NCBI RefSeq assembly: GCF_051055405.1
Contig: NZ_CP167068.1
Coordinates: 1,054,001-1,118,000, forward strand
Direction of reading: 5' to 3'
Length of the DNA stretch: 64,000 bases
DNA from: Pseudolachnospira sp051055405
Lineage (GTDB): Bacteria; Bacillota; Clostridia; Lachnospirales; Lachnospiraceae
The first letter of the stretch is position 1, and the number at the start of each line of letters is the position of its first letter. The notes beneath the pieces were generated by a model. That model was not told the origin of the DNA and did no database searches. It worked only from the letters and a program-made list of their open reading frames with translations. Position numbers and translations under genes: made by a program. This document shows, one piece after another, positions 35,579 through 44,845 of the stretch.

Positions 35579-36328
35579 TCAGGATTCCATGCGCTCTATT
35601 TTTCCTGTATATGCGTCGATTTGTACAAAAGTACTCCCGCTTTGGGAGTCTTTTTCTTTCTGCGCCGGAATGTGGAAACACCAGAGGGCTTTACCGCCGG
35701 AAAAATCCAGATAGGAGCGGTATTCCCAGGAAGAAGCATCGATCGGCTCCTCCATCGAGTCCGCAAGGATGGCGAGCGCTTCCGTCTCTGACCATATGCC
35801 GTCTGTCAAGGGAAAGGAAGTCAGAGGCGTATAGTACGCTTTATATTGCTTCAAGACGCCGTCCGTGGTAAATTGACAAAACACATCCGTCCCAGTCCCA
35901 ATATCAGCGATGGAATATTTCACTTTTAGAGACGTACCCTCATCGCCTTGCTCCAAAATCGTTGTCTGAGGAGATCCGAGAGCATCCGGTAAAAGTTTAG
36001 AAATCCACAGTACGATCTCTTCTTTATCTTCATATCGGATGGGAGTTTTTCCGGTATAAGTCTCTTTCCGTGTTATCAGCGGGAGATAGGAAAGGTCTTT
36101 GGCTATATAGTAGAGATAATCTTCATCCTCATAGCAGAAGCAATTCTCTGGCATATGCTCCAAGGTGACTTCCGCTTGATAAGTTACTGGACGCTGGAAC
36201 CAGGCGTAGATCTTGTCTTTTCCTAAAGTGATTTGTTTTGTATCTGGATGAGAGCTATGGAAAAGGAGTGCCAGCAGACAGAAAATGAGCAGGATGAATG
36301 CACTCACAAAGACTCTTTTTTTGTTCAT
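35579..36328 (-). CDS. Membrane-anchored uncharacterised protein with PepSY-like tail
   Basis: A 249-residue protein with one N-terminal hydrophobic segment (about 4-24), so probably anchored with its body outside the membrane. I do not recognise a family with certainty. The C-terminal region (ALWCFHIPAQKEKDSQ, STFVQIDAYTGKIERM) resembles PepSY/YcdB-like domains, which bind or inhibit other extracellular proteins. The start at 36328 (complement) follows a GGAGG site. It stands alone between two plus-strand genes. Confidence 0.55.
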   Translation of the reverse strand: MNKKRVFVSAFILLIFCLLALLFHSSHPDTKQITLGKDKIYAWFQRPVTYQAEVTLEHMPENCFCYEDEDYLYYIAKDLSYLPLITRKETYTGKTPIRYEDKEEIVLWISKLLPDALGSPQTTILEQGDEGTSLKVKYSIADIGTGTDVFCQFTTDGVLKQYKAYYTPLTSFPLTDGIWSETEALAILADSMEEPIDASSWEYRSYLDFSGGKALWCFHIPAQKEKDSQSGSTFVQIDAYTGKIERMES

Positions 36329-36619
36329 AGAATTAGTACCTCCATCCATAATTTTTACTTATCTATATAGTACTATATCTATAGAAAAATGCAATGAAAT
36401 TTTGTGAATAAATAATATGCAACAATAAATGTGGAAAATATTGTATTTTTCATGCTGAGATCTTTTTCCCCTATATCCGATCGCCCCTCTTTTTGTATAT
36501 CCTTCGAAAAGCCCGTCTATACTTTTTCATAAAGACCATGAATGGAGAAAGTCTTTTGATTGCAGGTATTCAGAACAATCGGATTTTCCTATGATGGCAT
36601 CATTAGAGACAGGAGGCGG

Positions 36620-36805
36620 ATGATGATTATAACGTCCAGGACGCAGGAAGGAAAACCTCTTTCAGAAGAACGGATGCGGCAGGTATCTTTGACGGAAAAT
36701 CCTCAGATTGACCGACTGCTGCAGAGGGTGTTGATGCGGATCAATCAGGAGGCGGAACAGAGTGGAGCCAAAGAGAGCTGCGATTTATATCCGGGTATCC
36801 ACTGA
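36620..36805 (+). CDS. Small protein overlapping the serine recombinase gene
   Basis: A 61-residue charged protein (MMIITSRTQEGKPLSEERMR...) with a good AGGAGGC site before paired ATG codons at 36620 and 36623. Its 3' end overlaps the recombinase reading frame by 44 bases in another frame. The family is unknown. It could help control recombinase expression through coupling, or bind with it; both are inference. Confidence 0.5.
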   Translation: MMIITSRTQEGKPLSEERMRQVSLTENPQIDRLLQRVLMRINQEAEQSGAKESCDLYPGIH

Positions 36806-38123
36806 CGCCCAGCGGGAAGAAGGATATTCCATTGACGCACAGAAAGAAGCGCTGACCGCTTATTGTATCTCAAAACAGATTTCCCAGTACGAATATTATA
36901 TTGACGGGGGCTTTACCGGAAGCAATCTGAATCGGCCGGAAATGCAGCGGATGATCGACGACGCGGTAAACGGCCGTCTCAGCCACGTGATCGTCTATAA
37001 GTTAGACCGGCTTTCCCGGAGTCAGAAAGATACTCTGTATTTGATCGAAGACGTGTTAAATCCCCATCAAGTGGCCTTTGTTTCCTTGAATGAAAGTATG
37101 GATACGGGGACCCCCATGGGGCGTCTGATGCTTGGAATTTTATCTGCGTTTGCCCAGTTGGAACGGGAAAATATCCGGGAGAGAACCCGGATGGGAATGC
37201 GGGAGCGGGTGAGAGCTGGCTACTGGATGGGCGGAGGAAAGATTCCTTTTGGCTATGATTATGATGAAAGCCAAGGGATTCTGGTTCCCAATGCCGACGC
37301 AAAGCGGGTTCGGGAGATGTATCGGCTGTATCTGGAAGGCTATTCTCCCCAGAATATCGCGGATATGATGGGGCTGAAATATGACCGCTTGGTGATACAA
37401 ATCTTAAAACGAAAGACCAATATTGGGGTGATCGTCTATCAAGGAGAAGAGTATCAGGGCAGACACGAGCCCTTGGTCAGCCGGGAGGTCTATGAAGAAA
37501 CCATGCTTGCTATGGAAGAGCGTTCCGGAAAAAATCTCCACAGTGAAGTGAATCTTCTGACCGGTTTGGTCTACTGCGGCCGTTGCGGCGCTAAGATGCG
37601 GTATCAGAAATGGGGAAAGAAAGGGCACAAATTGGTTTGCTATTCCAGGCAGGGCAGCAAGCCGTATTTGATTCGCGACCCGGACTGCACCCAAGAATAT
37701 GTTTGGGCGGATGAAGTGGAGGCGGCGGTAACGGAAGATCTGTTTCGCTTCAGCGCAGAAAAAACATTGGAATCCGGCGCGGAAACCGAAAAAGGCGTCT
37801 TGGAGCTTTTGAAAGGGCAGCTGGCCCATGCGGAAAAAAAGTTAAAACGTTTATATTCCCTCTACAGTGAAGGCGAGGACGACGCTCTACTTGAGATCGT
37901 CCGGGAGCAGCGTCGGGAGACGGACGCGATCCGGGACAAGCTGACGCTGGAACAAAACCGAAGGGCCATTTCCAACAAAAGGAAAAAGACCCTCCGGCAG
38001 ATGAAAAGCTTAAAAGAAATTTGGCACGCCATGACCCCCATGGAGCAGCGCATGATTGTGGACCAACTGATTGAACGAGTGATTGTTACCGGGCAGACCA
38101 TTCAGATTCAGTACAAATTTTAA
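36762..38123 (+). CDS. Large serine recombinase
   Basis: A 453-residue site-specific recombinase. The catalytic domain has IYIRVSTDAQ with Ser13 as nucleophile, the arginine motifs YKLDRLSRSQ and ERENIRERTRMGM, and then a recombinase domain (GGKIPFGYDYDES...). A zinc ribbon with YCGRCGAKMRYQ (about 270) and a C-terminal coiled coil (about 345-420) follow. It starts with GTG at 36762. There are no phage, integrase-partner or transposon genes and no obvious att repeats around it, so it is either a remnant or a domesticated enzyme. Confidence 0.85.
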   Translation: MEPKRAAIYIRVSTDAQREEGYSIDAQKEALTAYCISKQISQYEYYIDGGFTGSNLNRPEMQRMIDDAVNGRLSHVIVYKLDRLSRSQKDTLYLIEDVLNPHQVAFVSLNESMDTGTPMGRLMLGILSAFAQLERENIRERTRMGMRERVRAGYWMGGGKIPFGYDYDESQGILVPNADAKRVREMYRLYLEGYSPQNIADMMGLKYDRLVIQILKRKTNIGVIVYQGEEYQGRHEPLVSREVYEETMLAMEERSGKNLHSEVNLLTGLVYCGRCGAKMRYQKWGKKGHKLVCYSRQGSKPYLIRDPDCTQEYVWADEVEAAVTEDLFRFSAEKTLESGAETEKGVLELLKGQLAHAEKKLKRLYSLYSEGEDDALLEIVREQRRETDAIRDKLTLEQNRRAISNKRKKTLRQMKSLKEIWHAMTPMEQRMIVDQLIERVIVTGQTIQIQYKF

Positions 38124-38131
38124 GGCGATGC

Positions 38132-38175
38132 TGTTGGGGGAAAAGCCCCTTTGTTAAGAAGCTTTTCCCTCAACA
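38132..38175. terminator. Bidirectional terminator between recombinase and rqcH
   Basis: GTTGGGGGAAAAGC pairs with GCTTTTCCCTCAAC around a 14-base loop between converging genes. Confidence 0.75.
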
Positions 38176-38180
38176 TCCTG

Positions 38181-39923
38181 CTATTCGACCAGCGTCAGCC
38201 CCTTTAATCCGGGAATTGCCATCAGAGAATAATTCGTGTGATAGATGACAAAACCGGGTTTTCCTGCCGCTGGCTTTTTCACGTGCTTTTTTTGGATATA
38301 GTCTACCTCGACCTTTTCCGCGTCCCGTCCGCTGGAATAATAGGCGGCCAGCTGTCCGGCTTCCTCATAAACGCGGTCCGGCAGCTCTTTTCCCTCGGAT
38401 TTTACAATCACGTGGGAACCGGGCATGCCCTTGGCGTGGAACCACCAGTCTCCACCGCTCGCAAACTGAAAGGTTAATTCTTCATTTTGAAAGTTGTTTT
38501 TTCCCACATAGATGTGGAAGCCGTCGGAGGAGAGATAGTGGAAGGGTTTGCTGGTGACCTTGACTTTCTTCTTTTCTCCGCCATGCTTTTTGATATAGCC
38601 GGATTCCTGCAGTTCCCGTTTGATTTCTACCAGATCTTCCTCTAAAAGGGCGATGGCGAGAGCGGTGCGGATGGATTCCAGATGGTCGATCTCCGCCTTG
38701 GTCTCTGCCAGCAGATCAATGAGGGCTTCGTGGGTTCGTTTCAGTTTGTTGTAGCGTTCAAAATATTTTTGGGCATTTTCCTGGGCGGAGAGGGTGGAAT
38801 CCAGAGGGATCGTGATCTCCTTGTTGTCATCGTAGTAATTGGGAGCCGTTAAGGCTTTTTCGCCTCCGGAAAGCTCGTAACCGTAGGTTTGAAGCAGCTC
38901 GCCATAGATGCGGTATTTTTCTCTTTTTTCTGTATCCCTTTGCTGCTTTTGCTGCAAATCATATTTCTTATAATTCCGCTCCAGGGCGGTCTGAACGATC
39001 TTTCGCAGTTCCGCCGACTTTTGGCGGATGCGGGTGATCGTACTTTTTTCCGCATAGTAGGTTTCCAGCACCTGACTCATGGAAGGGAAGATTTTTTGGC
39101 CGGCCTCCGGATATAAGTGGAGAGGAAGGGCTGCGAATTCGAGAGGCTCTTCCCCCTGATAAATAATATTGGGAGAAAACCGCTCTTCCCGAACGTCCTC
39201 CATCAAATGCTGGAAGGTCTTGTAGAGATGGAGCCTTTCTTTTTCCCCAAGGGCCTGCATGGGCTGGTCGGAATCCAGGCCGGCAAGAAAGCAGATTTCT
39301 TCCGCGATCAGCGGGCTGAGTCCGGTCATGCCGGTATAAAGCGCTTTGCCGGCGGGCTGAGGCAGGGTACAGATGTGCTCGTAAAATTCATCCTCCGTGA
39401 TGGAGAGCGGATTTCGCTTTTGTTTTGTTTCTGGGATAAAATAGGGGCGTCCCGGCAGAACCTCCCGGACAGAGCTGACATTTAGGGAGATATGTTTGAT
39501 GCTGTCCAGGATTTTATCCTCCGAATCGGTAAAAATGATGTTGCTGTGTTTTCCCATCAGCTCAATGATCAGATATTTCCGGCAGGTATCCCCCAGCTCG
39601 TCCAGATGCTCTACTTCAATCCGGAGAACCCTTTCCAGGCCGGGTTGAGTTACAGAGAGGATTTTTCCTCCGCCGATGTGCTTTCGAAGGAGCATACAAA
39701 AGCCGGGAGCCGTAGCTGGGTTTGGTTTGTTTTTATCGGTAAAATAGACCAGAGGCAGACTCGCACTCGCCGAGAGCAGGAGACGCAGCTGTTCCTTTTG
39801 ATTTTTGACGGTTAGCATCAGTTCGTCCGTTTCCGGCTGAGCAATTTTTGCGATGCGCCCGCCGGTTAGTTTTTCTCGCATTTCTGCCGCCATACATGCG
39901 ATGGTGATTCCATCCAGTGCCAT
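38181..39923 (-). CDS. rqcH: RqcH ribosome-rescue factor (NFACT family)
   Basis: A 580-residue NFACT protein. In Bacillus RqcH binds stalled 50S-peptidyl-tRNA complexes and adds alanine tails that mark the chain for degradation. Features seen: the N-terminal MALDGITIACMAAEM, GGRIAKIAQPETDELML and FCMLLRKHIGGGKI in NFACT-N, a long coiled coil (about 285-440), and the NFACT-R part near the C-terminus (DWWFHAKGMPGSHVIVKS). Length and order fit the family well. Older annotations call it fibronectin-binding protein. Confidence 0.92.
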   Translation of the reverse strand: MALDGITIACMAAEMREKLTGGRIAKIAQPETDELMLTVKNQKEQLRLLLSASASLPLVYFTDKNKPNPATAPGFCMLLRKHIGGGKILSVTQPGLERVLRIEVEHLDELGDTCRKYLIIELMGKHSNIIFTDSEDKILDSIKHISLNVSSVREVLPGRPYFIPETKQKRNPLSITEDEFYEHICTLPQPAGKALYTGMTGLSPLIAEEICFLAGLDSDQPMQALGEKERLHLYKTFQHLMEDVREERFSPNIIYQGEEPLEFAALPLHLYPEAGQKIFPSMSQVLETYYAEKSTITRIRQKSAELRKIVQTALERNYKKYDLQQKQQRDTEKREKYRIYGELLQTYGYELSGGEKALTAPNYYDDNKEITIPLDSTLSAQENAQKYFERYNKLKRTHEALIDLLAETKAEIDHLESIRTALAIALLEEDLVEIKRELQESGYIKKHGGEKKKVKVTSKPFHYLSSDGFHIYVGKNNFQNEELTFQFASGGDWWFHAKGMPGSHVIVKSEGKELPDRVYEEAGQLAAYYSSGRDAEKVEVDYIQKKHVKKPAAGKPGFVIYHTNYSLMAIPGLKGLTLVE

Positions 39924-40072
39924 ATTGTTCTCTCTTTCCGTTGGAAATGTTTGACTTCATTGTTCATATGGATTATAATTGACTATGTATGCAAAGTCAA
40001 ATGATTCCGTTGTCCAGACAAACTTTCAGCGGAGGACGCAGGCTTTGCGATTTCAGGAAAGGATGCGGAATC

Positions 40073-40957
40073 ATGATCAAAAGTATGACTGGTTTCGGCA
40101 GAGCGGAGCTCTCGGATGAAAGCCATCGGATGCTGGTGGAGATGAAAGCGGTAAATCATCGATATCTGGATATGAATATCAAGTTGCCGAAGAAGTTCTA
40201 TGCGCTGGAATCCCGCGTCCGCACGCTGCTAAAGGAGTATGCGGGCCGTGGAAAACTGGATGTTTTTATTTCCTATGAAAATTTTACAGAAGAACAGGTA
40301 AATCTCAAATATAACCAACATTTGGCGAGGGAGTATATGGAATATTTTCGCCGGATGAGCGAGGAATTTTCCCTGGAAAATAATGTAAAGGTAGTAGATC
40401 TGGCGCGGTTTCCGGAAGTTCTTTCGATGGAACAGGCGGAAGAGGATGAAGAGCAGCTTTGGAAACTTCTTGCGGAAGCGCTTCGGATGGCGGGGGCTCA
40501 GTTTGTGGAGCAGCGCTGCCGGGAGGGCGAAGCTTTGCGCCAGGATTTGCTCGGAAAGCTGTCTGGTATGGAAGAGCTGGTTTCTTTTGTGGAACAGCGT
40601 TCTCCTCAGATTGCGGAGGAGTACCGGACCCGCCTGGAAACAAAGATGCGGGAATTGTTTGAGAATAAGACCTTGGATGAGAACCGTTTGATGATGGAAG
40701 TGGCGGTTTTTGCGGATAAGACATGCGTGGATGAAGAGACGGTGCGTTTGAGAAGTCATATTGTCAGCATGAGAAAGGCATTGGAAGATACGGGCGGGGA
40801 AAGCGTAGGCCGGAAGCTGGATTTCTTGGCCCAGGAGATGAACCGGGAAGCAAACACGATTCTTTCCAAATGCAATAATCAGGAAGTCTCGGCTGTGGCG
40901 ATTGAGCTAAAGACAGAGATTGAAAAGATTCGGGAGCAGGTGCAGAATATTGAATAA
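40073..40957 (+). CDS. yicC: YicC-family endoribonuclease
   Basis: A 294-residue YicC/YloC protein, a family of RNA endonucleases linked to RNA decay. MIKSMTGFGRAEL at the start, EMKAVNHRYLDMNIKLP, and the C-terminal GRKLDFLAQEMNREANTILSKC are diagnostic. The ATG at 40073 is preferred because it begins the conserved core and is preceded by AGGAAAGG. It is the first gene of a dense operon that continues with remA, gmk and rpoZ, the usual order in Firmicutes. Confidence 0.94.
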   Translation: MIKSMTGFGRAELSDESHRMLVEMKAVNHRYLDMNIKLPKKFYALESRVRTLLKEYAGRGKLDVFISYENFTEEQVNLKYNQHLAREYMEYFRRMSEEFSLENNVKVVDLARFPEVLSMEQAEEDEEQLWKLLAEALRMAGAQFVEQRCREGEALRQDLLGKLSGMEELVSFVEQRSPQIAEEYRTRLETKMRELFENKTLDENRLMMEVAVFADKTCVDEETVRLRSHIVSMRKALEDTGGESVGRKLDFLAQEMNREANTILSKCNNQEVSAVAIELKTEIEKIREQVQNIE

Positions 40958-41195
40958 GTTGATCAATATCGGCTATGGCAATGTGATGAATGTGGACAAA
41001 ATTATTTCCGTGGTCAGCCCGGATTCTGCTCCGATTAAGCGTCTGGTGCAGGCCGCCAAGGATGCGGGAACAGCTGTCGACGCGACCCAGGGCCGGAAGA
41101 CCAAGGGCGTGATTGTGACGGACAGCGGACTGCTGGTGCTGTCTGCTTTGCTGCCGGAGACCATTGCAAGCCGCTGTGAAGGGAAAGAAAAATGA
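40950..41195 (+). CDS. remA: Extracellular matrix regulator RemA
   Basis: An 81-residue DNA-binding regulator (DUF370 family) that controls matrix genes in Bacillus. KLINIGYGNVMNVDKIISVVS, DATQGRKTKGVIVTDSG and LLPETIASR are typical. A TTG start at 40950 overlaps the yicC stop; an alternative TTG lies three codons later. Its stop overlaps the gmk start in an ATGA arrangement, so expression is coupled. Confidence 0.9.
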   Translation: MNKLINIGYGNVMNVDKIISVVSPDSAPIKRLVQAAKDAGTAVDATQGRKTKGVIVTDSGLLVLSALLPETIASRCEGKEK

Positions 41196-41839
41196 AAGAA
41201 CAAGGGATGCTGGTGATCATTTCCGGTTTTTCCGGCGTGGGAAAAGGAACCGTGATTAAAGAACTGATGCGGCGTTACGACGAATATTTCTTTTCGGTAT
41301 CCGCCACGACGAGAAGTCCTAGAGAAGGCGAAGTTCATGGCCGGGAATATCTCTTTTTAAACGAGGAAGAGTTTCAGCAGTTGATCGAGGAGAACCGCCT
41401 GTTAGAATATGCCGGATATACGGGCTGCCACTATGGTACCCCGGCGGATCCGGTAAAGCGGGAGCGGGAGGCGGGACGTCATGTCCTGCTTGATATTGAG
41501 ATCCAAGGCGCGTTTCAGGTGAAAAAGGCATGCCCGGAGGCGTTAATGCTTTTCCTATTGCCGCCTTCAGCTGAAGTATTGTATCGCCGATTGGTAAACC
41601 GGGGAACCGAGACCATGGAGAAAATCCACAAACGGATGGCACGGTCCGCCGAGGAGGCCGCTTATATCGATAGGTACGATGGCATTTTAGTCAATGAAAA
41701 CCTGGATGTTTGCGTGGAGCAGCTTCACCAGATCATCCATAATCCAGAACTTGCCGCCAAATATAAGAAAGAAAATAGAATGGCGGCGGGGACGCTTCAA
41801 AAAGAAATTGAAAAGTTATTAGAAGAAAAAGGAGAATAA
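41192..41839 (+). CDS. gmk: Guanylate kinase
   Basis: A 215-residue enzyme that phosphorylates GMP to GDP. The P-loop SGFSGVGKGTV, the GMP-binding SATTRSPREGEVHGREY and the adenine-site region DIEIQGAFQVKK are in place. It overlaps remA by four bases, and rpoZ starts two bases after its stop. Confidence 0.96.
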   Translation: MKEQGMLVIISGFSGVGKGTVIKELMRRYDEYFFSVSATTRSPREGEVHGREYLFLNEEEFQQLIEENRLLEYAGYTGCHYGTPADPVKREREAGRHVLLDIEIQGAFQVKKACPEALMLFLLPPSAEVLYRRLVNRGTETMEKIHKRMARSAEEAAYIDRYDGILVNENLDVCVEQLHQIIHNPELAAKYKKENRMAAGTLQKEIEKLLEEKGE

Positions 41840-41841
41840 TT

Positions 41842-42150
41842 ATGTTACATCCGTCTTACTTGGAATTGATGGAAGCTGTGAATAAAGATGTCCCGGAGGG
41901 AGAAGAGCCCATTGTACAGAGCCGTTATTCGATTGTATTGGGGACGGCGAAGCGGGCGAGACAGCTGGTAGCTGCCGATCGTATGACTGTAAATGGAGAG
42001 CAGAAAAAGGCTCTTTCCATTGCAGTAGAAGAACTGTGGACCGGCGAGATCCAGATCTTAGGCGAAGAGGAAGTGCCGGAGGATCTGGAGGATTCTGAGG
42101 AGGAAGAAGCGCTGGAGTTTCCAGGATACGCGATGGACATGGAAGAATGA
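41842..42150 (+). CDS. rpoZ: RNA polymerase omega subunit
   Basis: A 102-residue omega subunit that helps assemble RNA polymerase. MLHPSYLELMEAV, SRYSIVLGTAKRARQLVA and KKALSIAVEEL are the conserved parts. The acidic C-terminal tail (EEEVPEDLEDSEEEEA) is longer than in Bacillus. The stop overlaps the rimO start. Confidence 0.93.
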   Translation: MLHPSYLELMEAVNKDVPEGEEPIVQSRYSIVLGTAKRARQLVAADRMTVNGEQKKALSIAVEELWTGEIQILGEEEVPEDLEDSEEEEALEFPGYAMDMEE

Positions 42151-43487
42151 AAATCCTGTTTATTTCTTTAGGCTGTGATAAAAACCTGGTAGACACAGAG
42201 GTGATGCTGGGACTGCTGTCAAAAAGAGGATATGAGCTGACGGACGACGAGCGGGAAGCAGATGTGATCGTCGTAAATTCCTGTTGCTTTATCGGCGATG
42301 CCAAGGAAGAAAGCATTGAGACGATCTTGGAGATGGCGAAGCAGAAAGAGATGGGACGCTGCCGCGCGCTGATTGTCACCGGATGTCTGGCAGAGCGGTA
42401 CCGGGACGAGGTCCTTTCTGAGATGCCGGAGGTGGATGCGGTTGTTGGAACCACGGCTTATGACAAGATTGTGGATGTCGTCGAGACGGTATTGGAGCGG
42501 CACATGCCGTGCAAAACCTTTGAAAATTTGGATATCCTGCCCAAGCGGGAAGCCTCCCGGGTGGTAACGACAGGAGGGCATTACGCGTTTTTGAAAATCG
42601 CGGAAGGATGTGATAAGCACTGCACCTACTGCATTATTCCAAAGGTGCGCGGCCGTTACCGCAGCATTCCGATGGAACAGTTGGTGCGGGAAGCGGAGGA
42701 ACTTTGCGCCGGAGGCGTTCGGGAGTTGATCCTGGTGGCCCAGGAAACCACCCTTTATGGCGTGGATTTGACCGGGAAGAAAATGCTGCCGGAGCTTCTT
42801 CGCCGGTTGGCCAAGATTCCTTCTCTCGTCTGGATTCGGATTCAGTACTGTTATCCGGAGGAGATTACGGATGAATTGATCGAGGTGATTCGGGAGGAAG
42901 AGAAGATCTGCTCTTACCTGGATATTCCGATTCAACATGCCAGCGATCAAATTTTGAAGCGGATGGGACGCCGCACGACGCGTGCCCATCTGATAGAGAT
43001 CATTGAAAAGCTTCGAAGAGAGATACCAGATATCGCGCTTCGGACCACTCTGATCAGCGGATTTCCGGGAGAAACCGAGGAAGATCATGAGTGTTTGATG
43101 GAATTTGTCGATGAGATGGAGTTTGACCGGCTGGGGGTTTTTGCTTATTCTCAGGAGGAAGATACGCCTGCCGCCGAAATGCCGGATCAGATTCCGGAAG
43201 AGATAAAGAAGCTTCGGAGGGACGAGCTGATGGAGCTTCAGCAGGAAATTTCCATGGACCGTTCGGAGGAGCTTGTGGGAAGGGAACTGCTGGTCATGAT
43301 AGAAGGAAAAGTAGCCGATGAGGACGCCTATGTGGGCAGAACTTATCGAGACGCCCCCGGCGTGGACGGATACATTTTTATCCGCACAGAGCGGGAGCTT
43401 TTGACCGGTGATTTTGCCATGGTAAGAGTAACCGGCGCATTGGAGTATGATTTAATGGGGGAGCTGTGCGATGAATCTGCCGAATAA
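42147..43487 (+). CDS. rimO: Ribosomal protein S12 methylthiotransferase
   Basis: A 446-residue radical SAM enzyme that methylthiolates an aspartate of ribosomal protein S12. The N-terminal UPF0004 domain carries cysteines in SLGCDKNLVDTE, NSCCFIGDA and TGCLAERY for one cluster. The radical SAM motif is CDKHCTYC (about 154-161), and a C-terminal TRAM domain ends the protein. It overlaps rpoZ and pgsA at its two ends. Confidence 0.95.
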   Translation: MKILFISLGCDKNLVDTEVMLGLLSKRGYELTDDEREADVIVVNSCCFIGDAKEESIETILEMAKQKEMGRCRALIVTGCLAERYRDEVLSEMPEVDAVVGTTAYDKIVDVVETVLERHMPCKTFENLDILPKREASRVVTTGGHYAFLKIAEGCDKHCTYCIIPKVRGRYRSIPMEQLVREAEELCAGGVRELILVAQETTLYGVDLTGKKMLPELLRRLAKIPSLVWIRIQYCYPEEITDELIEVIREEEKICSYLDIPIQHASDQILKRMGRRTTRAHLIEIIEKLRREIPDIALRTTLISGFPGETEEDHECLMEFVDEMEFDRLGVFAYSQEEDTPAAEMPDQIPEEIKKLRRDELMELQQEISMDRSEELVGRELLVMIEGKVADEDAYVGRTYRDAPGVDGYIFIRTERELLTGDFAMVRVTGALEYDLMGELCDESAE

Positions 43488-44022
43488 GCTGACGACGTTG
43501 CGTGTGATTTTGATTCCTTTTATGGTAATTTTTCTGTTGGTGGATATCGGAAGAGCAGGGGATTATATCGCGCTGTTCCTTTTCTGTTTCGCCAGTTTTA
43601 CGGATTTTCTCGACGGTTATCTGGCGAGGAAAAATCATCTGATTACCAATTTTGGTAAGTTTATGGACCCGTTGGCGGATAAATTGCTGGTAGGGTCGGC
43701 CGCCATCTGTATGGTGGAACGGGGATTGATTCCGGCGTGGATCGTGGTGATTTTGATCGCGCGGGAATTTGTCATCAGCGGCTTTCGCCTGATCGCCTCG
43801 GATAACGGCGTTGTGATTGCCGCCAGTATTTGGGGAAAATTCAAGACGGTTTGTCAGATGTTTATGACGATCGCCTTGATTCTTCATTTTGATCATCCGG
43901 TGTGGTATGCAATCGAGCAGATTCTGGTATGGGGTTCTTTGATTTTGACCATACTTTCTCTGGTGGATTATATCTACAAAAACAGGCATGTTTTAAAGGA
44001 TGGTCAATTCGATGAAATGTAG
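43471..44022 (+). CDS. pgsA: CDP-diacylglycerol-glycerol-3-phosphate phosphatidyltransferase
   Basis: A 183-residue membrane enzyme for phosphatidylglycerol synthesis. The CDP-alcohol transferase signature DFLDGYLARKNH followed by GKFMDPLADK is complete, with its three key aspartates. About five hydrophobic helices are visible. It overlaps rimO by 17 bases and the next gene by about 11. Confidence 0.95.
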   Translation: MNLPNKLTTLRVILIPFMVIFLLVDIGRAGDYIALFLFCFASFTDFLDGYLARKNHLITNFGKFMDPLADKLLVGSAAICMVERGLIPAWIVVILIAREFVISGFRLIASDNGVVIAASIWGKFKTVCQMFMTIALILHFDHPVWYAIEQILVWGSLILTILSLVDYIYKNRHVLKDGQFDEM

Positions 44023-44503
44023 AGAAGAAATGCTGGTGGAACTTCTAAAGGAAAGAAATTTCCATGTGACTACGGCGGAATCCTGTACGGGTGGCTTGAT
44101 TGCGGCGACGATTATCAATGTGTCCGGCGCTTCGGCGGTCCTAGATCAGGGACTGGTCACTTACTCCAATGAGGCCAAGGAACGTCTCGTCTGCGTCCAG
44201 AGGAAAACTTTGGAGGCTTACGGAGCTGTCAGCCCGGAAACCGCGGAGGAGATGGCTCGTGGAGCCGCCGCGTCGGCTGGGGCCGAGGTGGGGATTTCTT
44301 CGACCGGAATCGCAGGACCGGATGGCGGGACCAGAGAAAAACCGGTGGGCCTGGTTTACCTTGGATGTTTTGTTCAGGGAAACGTGAAGGTAAAAAAGTG
44401 CATGTTTTCTGGAAATCGCGGGGAGATTCGGCGCCAATCGGTAGAGGCTGCGTTGGATTTTGCGCTGGATTGTCTGAAGCAGGAGAAGGAAAAGAGCGAT
44501 TAG
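44012..44503 (+). CDS. pncC: Nicotinamide-nucleotide amidase (CinA C-terminal domain)
   Basis: A 163-residue PncC/CinA-C enzyme that converts nicotinamide mononucleotide to nicotinate mononucleotide. The nucleophile serine is in TTAESCTGGLIAATI, with LVTYSNEAKERL and TGIAGPDGG further on. The N-terminal molybdopterin-like half of full CinA is absent, as in many bacteria. ATG 44012 is chosen for its spacing from AAAGGA; ATG 44000 is a possible alternative. In many Firmicutes cinA and recA follow pgsA; recA is not here. Confidence 0.9.
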   Translation: MKCREEMLVELLKERNFHVTTAESCTGGLIAATIINVSGASAVLDQGLVTYSNEAKERLVCVQRKTLEAYGAVSPETAEEMARGAAASAGAEVGISSTGIAGPDGGTREKPVGLVYLGCFVQGNVKVKKCMFSGNRGEIRRQSVEAALDFALDCLKQEKEKSD

Positions 44504-44845
44504 ATGATAAGTTGGATGGAACAACTGTATGTGGGAGAAGGAGCGCAGAAGAATCAGAAACGGATTCAGGAAGGCATCCGGCAGGGAAAGCTGCTTTGGA
44601 ATGTCTATGTTCTGATGCTGCCGACCAATCCGAAAAATCAGTTGGACATCCTGTCTTCAAACTATTTAGTACAGCCATATTATAAAAATCAGGCGCTGAC
44701 GGTGGTCGGACTGGCAAAGGGATATGAGGAAGCGCTGACGGTGTTGATGCAGATCGTGGATGATGCAAGAAAAGAAACCGGAAGCGTAGATTTAAAAGCC
44801 TATTTGGCGGCCAGACAAAAACAAAAGGAGGGGGAGAATGCTTAG
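44504..44845 (+). CDS. Uncharacterised 113-residue protein in the gmk-gerW operon
   Basis: I do not recognise a named family. The sequence is soluble, mixed alpha/beta in appearance, with hydrophobic stretches LLWNVYVLMLP and ALTVVGLAKGYEEALTVLMQIV. It begins right after the pncC stop, with no gap, and overlaps the next gene by eight bases, so it is certainly translated within the operon. The neighbouring DUF2953 and gerW genes are sporulation-linked, so a sporulation role is possible but inferred. Confidence 0.65.
   Translation: MISWMEQLYVGEGAQKNQKRIQEGIRQGKLLWNVYVLMLPTNPKNQLDILSSNYLVQPYYKNQALTVVGLAKGYEEALTVLMQIVDDARKETGSVDLKAYLAARQKQKEGENA

Noticed and set aside
36620..38123. A prophage or conjugative element around the serine recombinase
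   Set aside because: Neighbouring genes are a nitroreductase, an anchored unknown protein and rqcH; no phage, transfer or repeat signature flanks the recombinase.
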